DNA of 64,000 bases from Azadirachta indica (Eukaryota; Streptophyta; Magnoliopsida; Sapindales; Meliaceae), in contig CM040446.1 in NCBI GenBank assembly GCA_022749755.1, positions 5,200,966 to 5,264,965 of the forward strand, read 5' to 3'. Position numbers and translations under genes: made by a program. The notes under the pieces were generated by a model. The model did not search any database. It saw nothing but the letters and a program-made list of their open reading frames with translations, and was not told where the DNA came from. This document shows, piece after piece, positions 1 through 11,038 of this stretch (positions within the stretch are counted from its first letter, which is position 1; each line of letters starts with the position of its first letter).

Positions 1-192
1 TCATTTAAGGATGAAAAGTTTGGTATACAAATTAAAAAATATAATATTATATATTTTTAACCTTCAAGTTTGTATTTAGTTGCTTCTTTTAATATGACTC
101 CAATCTCTGTCACAGAACTTGTCTCCAGCTTTTAGTAATTTTAACAACCTTGGAGATTTGTGCGCCTATATAGGTAAAATCCTAGTGTCAAC

Positions 193-243
193 GGGATGTA
201 GCTCAAATGGTAGAGCGCTCGCTTTCGATCCCCTGCATCTACA
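193..243 (+). pseudogene. tRNA-Ala relic lacking the anticodon arm
   Basis: The stretch reads as the 5' half of a plant tRNA-Ala (acceptor strand, D arm with GTAGCTCAAATGGTAGAGCG, then GCTCGCTTT) joined directly to the end of a T arm (CGATCCCC) and the 3' acceptor strand (TGCATCTACA). About 22 nt covering the anticodon loop, variable loop and 5' side of the T stem are missing, so it cannot be a working tRNA. The D-arm/A-box region is nearly intact and the B-box region is damaged. The identity as tRNA-Ala is from recalled family sequence. Confidence 0.7.
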
Positions 244-1916
244 ATAAAATTTTTTAACACTGTTTCTGTTTAAAGTGTCTGCCAAGTGATTTCCAATTAT
301 AATTCTCAAGTTTGTCATTCTAGTCCCCATTGGCATGCTTCCTCCGTTCCTCCGCGGAATCAATCTACGTTCACTGTGATTTTCTTGCCTTGAGAGCTTG
401 TTTTCTATGAACATACTCTTCTACCTCACACATTACACATATATTATTCAGGAAGGGCAGACAGGCTAGCCAACATGATGAGCATTGCATTGCAATCTCT
501 TCTTCTTATTGGTGGTCTACGAAATTTCCAATTTTCTAGGACAGCATGGGTTTCCCATGTTATCATTTCCATTAGTCTCTTTTTCTATTTTATATTATTT
601 TCGACGATTGTTGCAAGTTTTTTCTTGTAGTCGACGAAAATTGCTGGCCTAGGATGTTTCCAACCAGTGATTCATTTCCTCCGTTTTTAAGAGATTATTT
701 TATTAATCACGTTGCAGCTTCACCATATACTACTCGCAATTAACGCAGCTGCAAGAGATCGGGAGTTGGGTTTAACGATCGAGCGACGACAGAATTAGGT
801 TTTAATCTTTTCTATATAATTTAGAGCTTGATTATTGTTAATTGTTGACATCAACACGTTAAATCCCATTCGAAAATTTATAACTATTTGCATGACTTTT
901 TTTTATAATAAAATATATCTATTTTAACGGAATAAATAAAGAAAATGAGATTTTAAAATGGGAGAATGGCATTATAAGGATGCAAAACCCTAACACCATA
1001 TAAAAAGATGAACAAACAAAGATGAAACATCGATAGATGAAAAAAAAAAAACGTAAATGTAAGTGTACGTGCACTTTCTAAGAACAAGAGCTGACCTAGC
1101 AGGCTTTAATTACATGCTTTCAATAGTCGAGAAAAATGTATGATAAAATGGTAAAATCAGTGTTCATTTTCCTAGAAGATTCTTAGCTATTTTCTCTCAC
1201 TTTCCAAGTAATCAAACAGATGTAAATCCATTAATTAAAAAGCAAACATAAGCAAATCTGACCGAAATGGTTTTAAATTAAAATCAAAACTCTTTCAGTG
1301 AAGCATACGTCTCATTAAATGTACCAATTTTAAATTGGTAGAATCCAAAGTTTATAAACTTATTTTAATATTTACAAATTTTCTTTTTCAAAAACGCTGA
1401 ACAAGCTGATGAAAAAAAATTTAATTATCTTTCTTGAATCATTTCCGCAGCATACTTTACTACATTAGTTTTCATTATCGTTTAATTTCGTTCTAAAATA
1501 AAAAACAAAAATAGCATTTAAAAAATAAACTACATATATTAAAAATTAATTAAAGATATAAAAATGGGTATCTACAAAATATATAAGAACATTAATTAAC
1601 CAAATGTCTTCTAACTAAATATCTGCGTAATAGAGAATAAAAGAATTTGTGCCTGTTGAAAAATCAGCCACTTTGGCAAATATATCAAATCGACCATCCA
1701 CTTAATTACAAAAGTAAATTCAATTAATATATGATTAACACTAGGAACTAACTCCAGGCTTAATGCCCATAAATCTAGAATTAACTTTGCTATAACTTAT
1801 GCTGAAAATTAAGTTAAAAAGGAACTGCTCCATATATATATATAAACAAATCCTTGTTGCCAAATTCTCTGCTTCAAATCTTCATCAATTTCTATTCAAA
1901 TATTATTTCAACGACG
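244..1916. other. Intergenic, AT-rich; 3' part is a duplicated upstream block
   Basis: No credible gene was seen. From about 1080 onward the sequence matches the region upstream of the intact A-subfamily gene at 7722, including shared strings around 1190 (TAGAAGATTCTTAG) and 1762 (TTAATGCCCATA). This is the old upstream flank of the dead gene that follows. The TATA element of the intact copy (CCCATATATAAATC) reads CCCATAAATC here, a 4-nt shortening. Confidence 0.6.
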
Positions 1917-2270
1917 TTGTCAAAGCAAGCTCAAGCAGTGGCTTCTTTTATAATAGTACCCACGTGCATTGCAATGTTGGTTGAGCCAGGAACAGCAGTA
2001 CCAAGAGCTCCTGCTGTGATTCCGAGAGGAGTTCCGGAGAAGAAATAAAGCAATGTTGGTCGCCCCTATACAAAATAAAAGGATGTGTTTGGGAAATTCA
2101 CAAGTCTGAGTATGGCACAAAATACAGCAATGTCACCCCTCATTGTTGCAAGGCTTTTGTTGCTATTCATGGAGATCGTTGGCCCAAAATGTTCCCTGTA
2201 TATTCTTTCTTCCTCTGTCGCTCAAAGGTTATTGTGCTTGCATAGCAGCTCCGCCAGCATCTGTTTTGAT
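1917..2270 (+). pseudogene. Prolamin-like secreted protein, subfamily A, dead copy (A1)
   Basis: This is a decayed paralogue of the intact gene at 7722-8090. The start ATG has become TTG at 1917 (TTG TCA AAG CAA GCT...), and no ATG replaces it in frame. The signal-peptide region and spacer read through to a TAA at 2046-2048. The cysteine domain then continues in another frame, with the CW, GC and CC motifs still readable, so there is a net frameshift at the end of the spacer. The fifth cysteine is lost (TGT to CGT, giving RWPKMF in place of CWPKMF), and a 1-nt deletion near 2215 shifts the last part again. With four independent lesions it cannot make the family protein. The upstream TATA-like element is also shortened relative to the living copy. 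Confidence 0.85.
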
Positions 2271-2347
2271 CAGTTTTTGTTGAAACGGATTGGAATTGGG
2301 TTAAGTTGGAGAATATATAGTATTTAAGCTTGATTAGTTTTTTCTTT

Positions 2348-2373
2348 TATTATTATTATTATTATTATTATTT
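2348..2373. repeat. (TTA)n microsatellite
   Basis: A run of about eight TTA/ATT triplets just downstream of the dead A1 copy. Confidence 0.9.
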
Positions 2374-2777
2374 CTGACTACTTTAGTTGGAAATCTTTTG
2401 GGAGCCGCATGCTTACATTGAATTCAAGATTATACAATCGGATACAAATGAAGTTACTAATCATGGTTTAAAGCCTAAACTAGACATCATTAAACGAATT
2501 TTTAATTTGTTTATAAAATTTGGGTCAATCCGTGATTCAATGAAGTTGAACAACATAATCCCTATGAATAAACAACTTTTATTGTTTTAACTCGGAAACC
2601 CATTTTGTCTTGCTCATTGGTTTCCTTGTGGGATTACAAAAAAAAATAGAATAAAATAACGGGATGGCGCTGAGTAGACATGCACCAATCACACATTTTA
2701 ACTTGGTCCTATAATTGTTAAGAAACCTCAATATTAAATTATTGCTTAGTAGACTTCTACTTGAAGCCACTTCCTGA

Positions 2778-2860
2778 GATAAAATTTGAAAAGATAAAAT
2801 AATAATTTGATTTTATTAATTTATAATAATAATAATAAATAATAAAAATATAACAAAAGG
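2778..2860. repeat. About 80-bp AT-rich direct repeat, copy 1
   Basis: Starts near ATAAAATTTGAAAAG and continues through AATAATTTGATTTTATTAATTTATAATAAT. It matches 3917-4000 almost base for base over its second half. Copy 2 lies directly beside the tRNA-Tyr gene. Confidence 0.8.
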
Positions 2861-3916
2861 AAAGAAATATTGTATTGAGAAGTTATCCAAAGTTAGGTTG
2901 TTCATCCTACAATTGCTATTCTTTTGGTGCCCTTTTATCATTACTCTAAAAACTTTATAATTGAGTATTATTATTGTCCCTTGGTAATCATAAATACTCC
3001 TTAAATATTGGATCATAATAATACTTTCCCTTACATATATGATGATTAAATGGGACCCTACCCAAAATTTATTCGTGTCATATCTTAATTAGTTCAAAAT
3101 ATTTTTCTTTCATATACTTTTTCATTTTGTGTCATATTACCATTTACCCTTTTAAGTGTATGTATACAACCATCATTTTAACTTTGAAATTAAGCATTAC
3201 TATTTATTTTTTTTTGTTGTTTTTAATAAAACTATTATATGGAGAAAGATTTGAAATTTTAATTGATTCTCATTTTGCCCTAATATTTAAATATTCTCAT
3301 ATAACACGAGAAGAAGAAGACTTGGAAATTTTTTTAAAAGGGAAAAGCCCACCAAACTCAATGTAATTGAAAAACACCAAAGTTTAATTGTCTTTTTGTG
3401 GGAAATTGATGGGTGTAATTAGCCCTAATAGCCCAAAACGGAATGTTTATTACTTTATTAGATATTTTACTTGACTAGTCATTTTAATAGAGACTGTAGA
3501 AAAAATATTTTGCTTCAATTCTCAAGAAAAAACAAAAACAATGCTTTAATATTAATTAATGATATTAGTTGTATTTTTTTTTGCACACAAATATAAAGCA
3601 TTTAACAATTTTCTTTTTAAAAAAATAGATAAATAAATATTATTGTATTGAGATAAGCTTGATATTGGGATGAAAAGATTTTAACATCTCCATTGAATAA
3701 GTCATTGATGTGATTTTATAAATTTACATTTTGTAATAACGATATTGTTCACTATCATATTAAAATTTGATTATAGCATGTAACTGTCATATTTATAAAA
3801 TAAAATATCACACTCACACCGTTGAATATTAATTTTTGACATTTATTATATGATAAATATGATGTTTGACGTTACAAAACATGAGTGTCGGCAACATGAT
3901 TAGGATTATTAGGATT
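2861..3916. other. Intergenic DNA
   Basis: AT-rich sequence with no conserved coding potential that I could recognise. The short open frames have no matching family features. Confidence 0.5.
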
Positions 3917-4000
3917 TTGTATAAAATTTTAAAGGATAAAATAATAATTTGATTTTATTAATTTATAATAATAATAATAAATAATAAAAATATAACAAAA
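3917..4000. repeat. About 80-bp AT-rich direct repeat, copy 2
   Basis: Near-identical to 2778-2860. It ends in an A-run that abuts the sequence just 3' of the tRNA-Tyr gene (which is on the minus strand). Confidence 0.8.
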
Positions 4001-4025
4001 AAAAAAGCGGCAGCCAAAAACAAAC

Positions 4026-4113
4026 TCCGACCTGCCGGATTCGAACCAGCGACCTAAGGATAACAGTTTGCCATAACTACAGTCCTCCGCTCTACCAACT
4101 GAGCTAAGGTCGG
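4026..4113 (-). tRNA. tRNA-Tyr (GTA), intron-containing
   Basis: Read on the minus strand, the gene starts CCGACCTTAGCTCAGTTGG. It has a complete D arm, an anticodon arm with the loop CTGTAG (anticodon GTA at 4078-4080), a 15-nt intron at 4062-4076 placed directly after position 37, a normal T arm (GGTTCGAATCC) and a 3' acceptor strand GGTCGG that pairs perfectly with the 5' end, followed by discriminator A (4026). An intron at this position is the rule for nuclear tRNA-Tyr in plants. The internal A and B boxes are intact, so it looks functional. Confidence 0.95.
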
Positions 4114-5563
4114 ATTACGAACCGTTGCGCTTATGATAATATATATATAGACGTTTCCATGAGGATCAATTGGTTAACTCACGTGCAATGTCTCACAGTT
4201 AATTCCTTCGCCATTCAAGGTGTAGTTGATGCTAACTTCCCTAATTTTCCAATCATGAATTACCATCAGTCCTAGTATGATTCTGATGGCTGATGCTTTC
4301 ACTTTTAAACTAAAGGTTTTTCGATCGAAAAGTGGACGCAACAAGCTCGGCTTCGAAATTCTCCACACTTCCATTAGAGGGTTTTGCTTAAAATTCTGAA
4401 AGAGACAATCAATATTTGATTTTGTAATAATTTGAAGAAAAATAATAGTTGACAATTTATATAGAAGAGAATTTAGCAATGCTTTATTATTTCATTTCTT
4501 ATGAAGTTAACAAAATTTGGGAATTAATAGAGCTATACAATTAATAACAGTGAAAGTTATTCATTTTCCCTTTAAATATTACTCAAAGTTATTAGTTCTA
4601 AATTAAACTGAAAGAAACAAAAGTTTAAAGGATTTTAAGACTGAAGAAACGCCTGGTGTTTAATTCTGTTGAATTTATTTTGTAACCGTCTCGCTATTTA
4701 TGTTTATTAATTTGTTTTATAACCTCTATAAATTATACAATATTTTAACTTCTTTAACTCAATTTCACAACAAATCTAGCTTAAATATCTTAACTATAAC
4801 ATTTTTTTCAATCACAATTCATGGTTAGATGCTTAAAGAGAGCAAACCCCAATTAAAATTAGTGTTTATTATACACTTAAATACAGTAATTACAAAATTT
4901 GTAAAAAATCATTTGTCTTAAATTAGATATGATAAACTTGGTATCTGTTAATTTAGTTTGGAGAAGATCATACCTCAAGTTCACTCTGTCAACAAGAAAT
5001 TTTGAACTATCACTTGATTTAAAAGTTTAAGTATGAAGAAAAGAATCCCAAAAGTTGTATGTGAGTGATTTAACACTCTTTCTAACATATATCTTGATTT
5101 TATTTAATGAGTTTTGTCATTGTCAATAGAGCTTTATTTAATTTCAACATTTCAGTTCTCGGATTATCCTACCGAAGATTTCTTGCCACTTTATACTTCA
5201 ATAAAATAGATAAAAACTTGTCACAAACTCATAAAAATTTAAGAAGGTATTTCAACACTATTTCATGTACGAACTAATGCAAAACTAAGCTAAATTAAAA
5301 AAAAAAAAACGAAATTATCCCAGGAAATTAATGTTAAATTAATCTAAAATCACACTTAAGCGCCTTCTTTCAACAGTCAAAATATTACTTCTGACTGTGA
5401 GTTAACCTTTGCGACAAAATATTTCTGATAGTCAAGGCTAAAAATACTTCTTTCTTTAATTAGCATTGATTTCAAACCATATTGACTATAATTAACCAAA
5501 TTCACTTAATTCTGAAATCAACCGTTGCCAAATTCATTAATTTGGTTTCCCTGAAATTCCTTG
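4114..5563. other. Intergenic DNA upstream of the A2 gene
   Basis: AT-rich, with no recognisable gene. A short minus-strand open frame at 4174-4479 has no features that would support it as coding. Confidence 0.5.
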
Positions 5564-5570
5564 TATAAAT
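5564..5570 (+). promoter_or_regulatory. TATA box of A2
   Basis: TATAAAT lies about 105 nt before the ATG at 5673. This is the same distance class as the TATA boxes of the other intact cluster members, and implies a 5' UTR of roughly 70-80 nt. Confidence 0.6.
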
Positions 5571-5672
5571 TCTCACCCATATTTTCTTCCTCCAATCCTA
5601 AGCCAAAGTATTCAACCTTCTTATAAGCTAGTCTCGAAACAATTTCGAAAAAATTTTGCTAGCTACTGCACC

Positions 5673-6044
5673 ATGTCAAAGCAAGCTCAAGCTCAATCAC
5701 TGATTTCCTTTATACTAGTGACCGCATGCATTGCAACGCTGGTCGAACCAGGGCTAGCCCAGATGCAAACACCACAAGTTCCAGGTCCGCTTCCACCATG
5801 GGCTTCAGGATCAGGGGAAGCAATGCAATGCTGGACATCACTTGTTAACATTCAAGGATGTGCTTGGGAAATTTATAATTCTGTGTTTACTCTACAATTC
5901 AACAACATTGGACCTAGTTGTTGCAAGGCTTTTCTTCAAATCGATGCAAAATGTTGGCCTAAAATGTTCCTATACAATCCTTTCTTTCCTACAGTGTTCA
6001 AAGGTTATTGTAGTCGTATTGCATCTCCACCAGCTTCTACTTAA
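5673..6044 (+). CDS. Prolamin-like (ECA1/DD11-like) small secreted Cys-rich protein A2
   Basis: A single-exon gene for 123 residues. It starts MSKQAQA, followed by a hydrophobic signal core (ISFILVTACIATLVEPGLA) with likely cleavage near residue 29. Next comes a Pro-rich spacer (about 30-48) and then the cysteine domain with C53, C63, C83, C84, C94 and C113, spaced C-x9-C-x19-CC-x9-C-x18-C. The motifs CW(T)SL, CCKAF, CWPKMF and NPFFP are hallmarks of the plant Prolamin-like family (egg-cell/gametophyte ECA1-type and DOWN-REGULATED IN DIF1 11-like proteins). Family members are usually secreted and expressed in reproductive tissue; this copy's expression cannot be read from sequence. No lesion is seen. 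The ATG is chosen because it matches the start in the A3 paralogue and lies at a normal distance from the TATA box. Confidence 0.9.
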   Translation: MSKQAQAQSLISFILVTACIATLVEPGLAQMQTPQVPGPLPPWASGSGEAMQCWTSLVNIQGCAWEIYNSVFTLQFNNIGPSCCKAFLQIDAKCWPKMFLYNPFFPTVFKGYCSRIASPPAST

Positions 6045-6385
6045 TTGAGTTACCAACACTACTAGCTAGCTAGCTAGTACTGCAGCTACCAAGGGAAATT
6101 GCGTTAAATATATAGCAATGGATAGTTTCAATTTATTCAGCTTGATTGTTATTCTAATTAGATGGATAGGAAGATCGAGTTTCGGTGATTAGACATTTCT
6201 TTAATTAATAATTCTTAATTAGCGAATAAATGTTGATTGGATTTTCTTTGAGTTCATCCTTCTTAGTTTCCACTTTCATGCTTATTGATCTTCTTTTACA
6301 TTTTTTTTTTCATTAGAACCAACTCACATATAAATTTATTTTGATAGTAACCAGCAGCAACATAATTAAAAGTTAACACATGTAA

Positions 6386-6390
<5 letters not shown>

Positions 6391-6416
<26 letters not shown>
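6391..6416. repeat. (AT)13 microsatellite
   Basis: A pure AT dinucleotide run of 26 nt between A2 and A3. Confidence 0.95.
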
Positions 6417-6632
6417 GCTGAAATATAGGTTGATCTCTGCTGATTATATAGCAGCAAGATTATTTAACAAATTTATCAATTAATTAAATTAAAGAAGAGA
6501 CCTTGAATAAAAGTTAAAATGTGAATGTCGGCGCATTTTTAATAAAAATTGATTTGGGAAGCTTTAATTATATGAAATTGTAAAATGTATGATAAGGATA
6601 AAATTAGTGTTCCATCTCTAGAAGATTCTTAG

Positions 6633-6683
6633 TACAAATTTAAAAATAATTTATTAATAAATTATATGAAATTTAAATTTGTA
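6633..6683. repeat. Hairpin-forming insertion in the A3 upstream region
   Basis: TACAAATTTAAA at 6633-6644 is the inverse of TTTAAATTTGTA at 6672-6683 (12-bp perfect arms). Copy 1 of the duplicated unit goes straight from GATTCTTAG to CTATTTTCTCTCAC at this point, so about 100 bp including this hairpin is extra here. It could be a small MITE-like relic or local expansion. Confidence 0.55.
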
Positions 6684-7571
6684 CTATTATGATAAGGATA
6701 AAATAATTTATTAATAAAATAATTTATAATATTTTTTCTCACTTTCTCGAATTTTCCAGTAACCAAACACAAGTAATGTGAGTAGAAAACATTGTAAATT
6801 AAATTAATCACAAACTGAGAGAAGATTAGAACAAATATACTGGTCAACCCAACAACTCAACTCAACCAAATAAATCAAGTTTAGTCTAGCTCTTTTGTCA
6901 CTGTATCATTTCCAATATAGTTTTACTATTTTGTGCAGTGGACTAGATCTTTACGTCAATATCTAAAATGTTAAAAAGTGTTTTTGACTTTTGCAATTTT
7001 TTCAAAAGACTATGAAAAAATAAAACTGTTTTTGATATCTTAAGTTTTGATTATTCGGTGATTTTTTTAAATTAAGTACAAATACATTATATAATTGTGA
7101 CACATTTTAGAAATTTTCGCACAACTAAACCTCACATTTGATAGAGAGAGTCCCACAAGAGATTGAAAGGAATCTTACGTTAAGTACGGCTTGAACATAT
7201 ATCCTCATTTAAAAAAGTTTATATGTCCTAAAATTTGGGTGGTTCAGCAACTTTTAAGTAGACTCTAATAATATTCATTAGAAACTCATTCACTTAATTA
7301 AATAAATGTTGCATGACAATTTTTAGCTCAAAATATAAAATTTAAGGAAATTTTATTAGTCACCTAATTAAATAACTTATTTCACTTAAGTAACACAAAA
7401 CTGATTTCACAATAATTAATGGTAATGAATCAATATAACGTTATACCTAGTCAATATATGATTAAATATCTATTAATGCTTGTATAGTTAATAGTAATTG
7501 ATTACAAAAGTAAATTCAATTAAGTATATGATAAATACTACTTAGTTATAACCCCCAGACCTTAATGCCCA

Positions 7572-7579
7572 TATATAAA
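7572..7579 (+). promoter_or_regulatory. TATA box of A3
   Basis: TATATAAA lies in a block (TTAATGCCC...AAATCTA) conserved with the upstream region of the dead A1 copy, about 143 nt before the ATG at 7722. Confidence 0.55.
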
Positions 7580-7721
7580 TCTAAAATTAACTTTCTTAAA
7601 GAAAATTGACTTACTTTTATTTTAACTTTTGTATTCTCTTCTTTGAATCTAAATCTATTTGTATTCTTTCCAATATCACAGATTTAGGACTCAAACTTCA
7701 AATATTATTGCTACATTAATA

Positions 7722-8090
7722 ATGTCAAAGCAAGCTCAAGCACTGGCTTCTCTTATAATACTGGGCACATGCATTGCAATGTTAGCTGAGCCCGGGGTAG
7801 CTCAGCTTATAATACCACGAATGCCTTCTCTGATTCCTGTAGGACGACCTACAGGAGGAGAAAAGGTAATGAAATGTTGGTCGCCCCTATACAAAATACA
7901 AGGATGTGTTCAAGAAATTCATACGTCTGTGTATAGCAGAAGATACAGCAACGTTAGCCCTGATTGTTGCAAGGCTTTTCTTACTGTCCATGCACACTGT
8001 TGGCCCAAAATGTTCCCTGTACGTCTTTTCTTTCCTATCTTGTTCAAAGGTTATTGTGCTCGCACTGCCCATCCAACACCCTCTGTTTAA
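7722..8090 (+). CDS. Prolamin-like small secreted Cys-rich protein A3
   Basis: A single-exon gene for 122 residues, closely related to A2. The signal peptide MSKQAQALASLIILGTCIAM... probably ends after about residue 28, followed by a short Ile/Pro-rich spacer. The six cysteines C52, C62, C82, C83, C93 and C112 have exactly the same spacing as in A2, with the motifs KCWSPL, DCCKAF, CWPKMFP and FKGYC. The frame is open upstream to 7659, but the first real ATG is 7722, which aligns with the A2 start; upstream in-frame residues are not Met. It is the living counterpart of A1 at 1917. Likely secreted to the apoplast. A reproductive-tissue role is known for the family but only inferred here. Confidence 0.9.
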   Translation: MSKQAQALASLIILGTCIAMLAEPGVAQLIIPRMPSLIPVGRPTGGEKVMKCWSPLYKIQGCVQEIHTSVYSRRYSNVSPDCCKAFLTVHAHCWPKMFPVRLFFPILFKGYCARTAHPTPSV

Positions 8091-11012
8091 TTGATTTCTG
8101 ACAACTTTAGCTCGAAATATTTTGCGAGCTACTTAGTTTGGATCCATGACAATACGATTTGAATACTTATTAGTAAACAAGTTGTTTGTTTATGAAATTT
8201 GGGTCAAATCCTTCTCCAATGAAGTTGAACAACATCTATATGTAAGACACGTATTAGGTAATAATTGTAGTTGAAATACATAATATTCATTTAAAAAAAA
8301 TCAACCTAATCATGATCATATTGTATACACACATTTTCTTTTTTATTTAATTTAGAAGCCCCATTTTGTCTTACTTATTGGTTCCTTTGTTAGATCATTC
8401 ATTACAAATTTAGAAAGGGACAGCGATGAAGTAGACTTGTAACAAATTACATATTTTGACTTCCTATCGGCTAAGCAAATTAATTAGAAAAGGCACTTAA
8501 TTAAATTCTTAAGATACCTCAGAATTAAATTATTGCTTTTATAGACTTCCACTTCCCACTTCTTGACATAAAGTTTAAAAAGATGAATAAATGAAAGTCA
8601 TTCTCTACTTGTTTGATAGTTTGCTTATCTTCTGTTCGCTTCACCACTCAAATTGGATAACTCTCCCTATAGGTTGTTAAATAAACTTTCTTCACTTCTA
8701 GGTTAAGGGTATTGTCAATAACTTAACCTTTTTTCTTATTCTATAAGGCTAATTAATTATGATTGATGATACTTTTTTCTTTTTTAAATGAATTTTAATG
8801 CTGAAAAGGAATCAATATAAAAAGATCCGAAAATGTTTTAGTAAGGTGTGATAGAGTAAGGTGTGACAGAATTGGAGAATGTGAAAATGTCTTCAAAATG
8901 TTTGTAGGCAAAACCACTTGGTGGGTTTAAGAATGAGTGTGAAAGCTTGATCTTTACCGTATTGCTAACAATTATTTTTAATGTAAAAATGTCATTTTGA
9001 AATCATATAATTGTAGACGCTAAAACGACACATTTCAACTTTTATCCCTTTCTTGTTTAAAATGGAAAAACAAAAAAAAAATCAAAAGACAAAATCGAAA
9101 ATCTATATGCAATTTTGTCTTATTATCCATTTATAAAATAAAATATAGGAGCATTTCTTGGTATATTTTATTTTTATTTCATTTAATCCATTTCTCCATC
9201 AGTGTTGTGCACTATACAATAAAAAGTATAAGAGCATTTATAAATTAAAAATATATTAAAATAAGATTAAAATTGTATATTATTTCTGTTAATTATTTCT
9301 AATAAGGTATACCGGCCCTTTGACATAATGTATTCAATTATTATTTAAAGCAAAAATTTACCACTTAAAATGTGGGGCTCTCCACCGTTCTGTGCAGACA
9401 AATTTTCATTTTATATAAGTAGATATCACTCGGATTTGAAGATAAATTACGCACATATTGTGTGAATGTATCTATGATACTTGTCAAATTTTTTTAAAAA
9501 ATAGTTATTATATTTATTTAGTTCATATAAGTGGCAGATATGGCATATGGGAATATATGTATATATACAGAGACACAAAGAATTTAGAAGAACTTTAGTA
9601 ATTTAAATAAAAGGGAGAATATTTGATAGACTCCTATTGCTTGCTTAATATCATATTGTCTTATGTTATTTGTCAAAACATATGTCAAAACCATATCAAA
9701 TTACTTAATTGTGCCTTAAAAAGTTAACGATTTTTGTTAACAGAGATAATATTATAAAAATATTATTAAATTATTTGACAAATAATAGAAAGTAATGGGG
9801 TATTAGACCAAATAATAAAGATGTATGAAACATTCCCTTTAAATAAAATGTTTAATTTGATTCAATTATATATCGCTCTTAAATATATTTCCTTACAACT
9901 TTAATATCTTTTCATTGGTAGATTATTTTTTGTTTAACTTATATGCATTTGAGATATTATAGGAATATAAAAGATATATTTTTCACAATTAGATTTTTTC
10001 TTTTTTGACATTATACAAAAAAAAGGAAAAGAAGGTTAACAGTATTATTTAAATAAAAAGAACATCTGAAATCCAAGTAGTTGAATTAACTAAGTAAAAA
10101 AGAAAGTCACAAGAAATGAATGAATGCCGTAGCATAGTGGTTTTCAAACGCAGCCATAGTTGAAAATATGTTTGTCCGATTCTTACCAAAAACATCAAAA
10201 TATATATAAAGCATTAATTTGACTAATTACTTAACACAAAATCTATATGTATGACTATATATTTCTATATCTAATTATTTTAATCTTTACAAAAAAAAAA
10301 AATAAAAATAAAAAAGCTTGCATGCATCAATTCCATAATATGTTTAATAAATTTTTTCTTTTTTCTTTTTTAATCAATTTCTCTTTTTTCTTTTGGGTAA
10401 TGACATATATGTATCAAATCTTAAGTTTTGGTATAGGAAATCAAAAATGGATAAGCATAGAAGGTGATGGTGTAGTGGGTGAAGGCTAAAAGGAAGAACA
10501 AAAGTGTCGAAATTGGAAGGTGTTAGGTCGTCGGCTATATATGTGCCCAACAAATTAATTTAATTTAATCTTGTTATTTTTAAATAATTGAAGCTTGGTA
10601 TTGGGTAAGATATCCTTATCCTATTATATCTAACATTGAACGGATTAGGTTTTGGTGGATCTAACGAATCATGATATTGAAGTGATGCAAATTATTTTTA
10701 AAATAATTAGTTTTGAAATAGGTGTGTGTATTCGCGGGCGTGGGGGCGCGTGTAGATGCCAATAGTAGAGATATAGTCAATAACTTTAAAAGGAAGAAGA
10801 GAAGCTTTTAGTAATTAGCTTTAATTTATTTACACTAAAAGTAAGCATGTACTAGGCCGATGCCACATGGGGTTTCTTTCATTTTCTGTGAGATGACAGT
10901 TTGCTCAGCAGTTTATACTTATACGTGTGTGTTGTGTTTTCCCTTTTCTTATGCTATTCCATTCATGGTTGCCAGCCATTCAATATTTAATTAGAATAAT
11001 TTAACATCAAAT

Positions 11013-11038
11013 TATATATATATATATATATATATATA
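11013..11038. repeat. (TA)13 microsatellite
   Basis: A pure TA dinucleotide run. Confidence 0.95.

Larger units (their letters stand above)
1080..2775 (+). repeat. Segmental duplication, A-unit copy 1
   Basis: This block is paralogous to 6540-8590. Both the 5' flank and the 3' flank are shared, the latter including the ATTTTGTCTT motif near 2602 and the AATTAAATTATTGCTT-like string near 2735. It carries the dead A copy, while the other block carries an intact gene. Similarity is patchy, with indels, so the duplication is not recent. Confidence 0.65.
6540..8590 (+). repeat. Segmental duplication, A-unit copy 2
   Basis: Paralogous to 1080-2775, with shared 5' and 3' flanks around an A-subfamily gene. 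It contains an extra AT-rich stretch with a hairpin (from 6633) that is absent from copy 1. Confidence 0.65.

Noticed and set aside
2085..2327. 80-codon plus-strand frame over the A1 pseudogene
   Set aside because: It is a shadow frame; the conserved CW, CC and KAF motifs lie in a different frame of the same DNA.
10128..10160. Possible tRNA fragment (GCCGTAGCATAGTGGTTTTCAA)
   Set aside because: Only a loose D-arm-like string; no T arm or acceptor pairing follows.
10247..10489. 80-codon plus-strand open frame
   Set aside because: Low-complexity Phe/Lys/Ile content from AT-rich and A-run sequence; no start context, family motif or paralogue.
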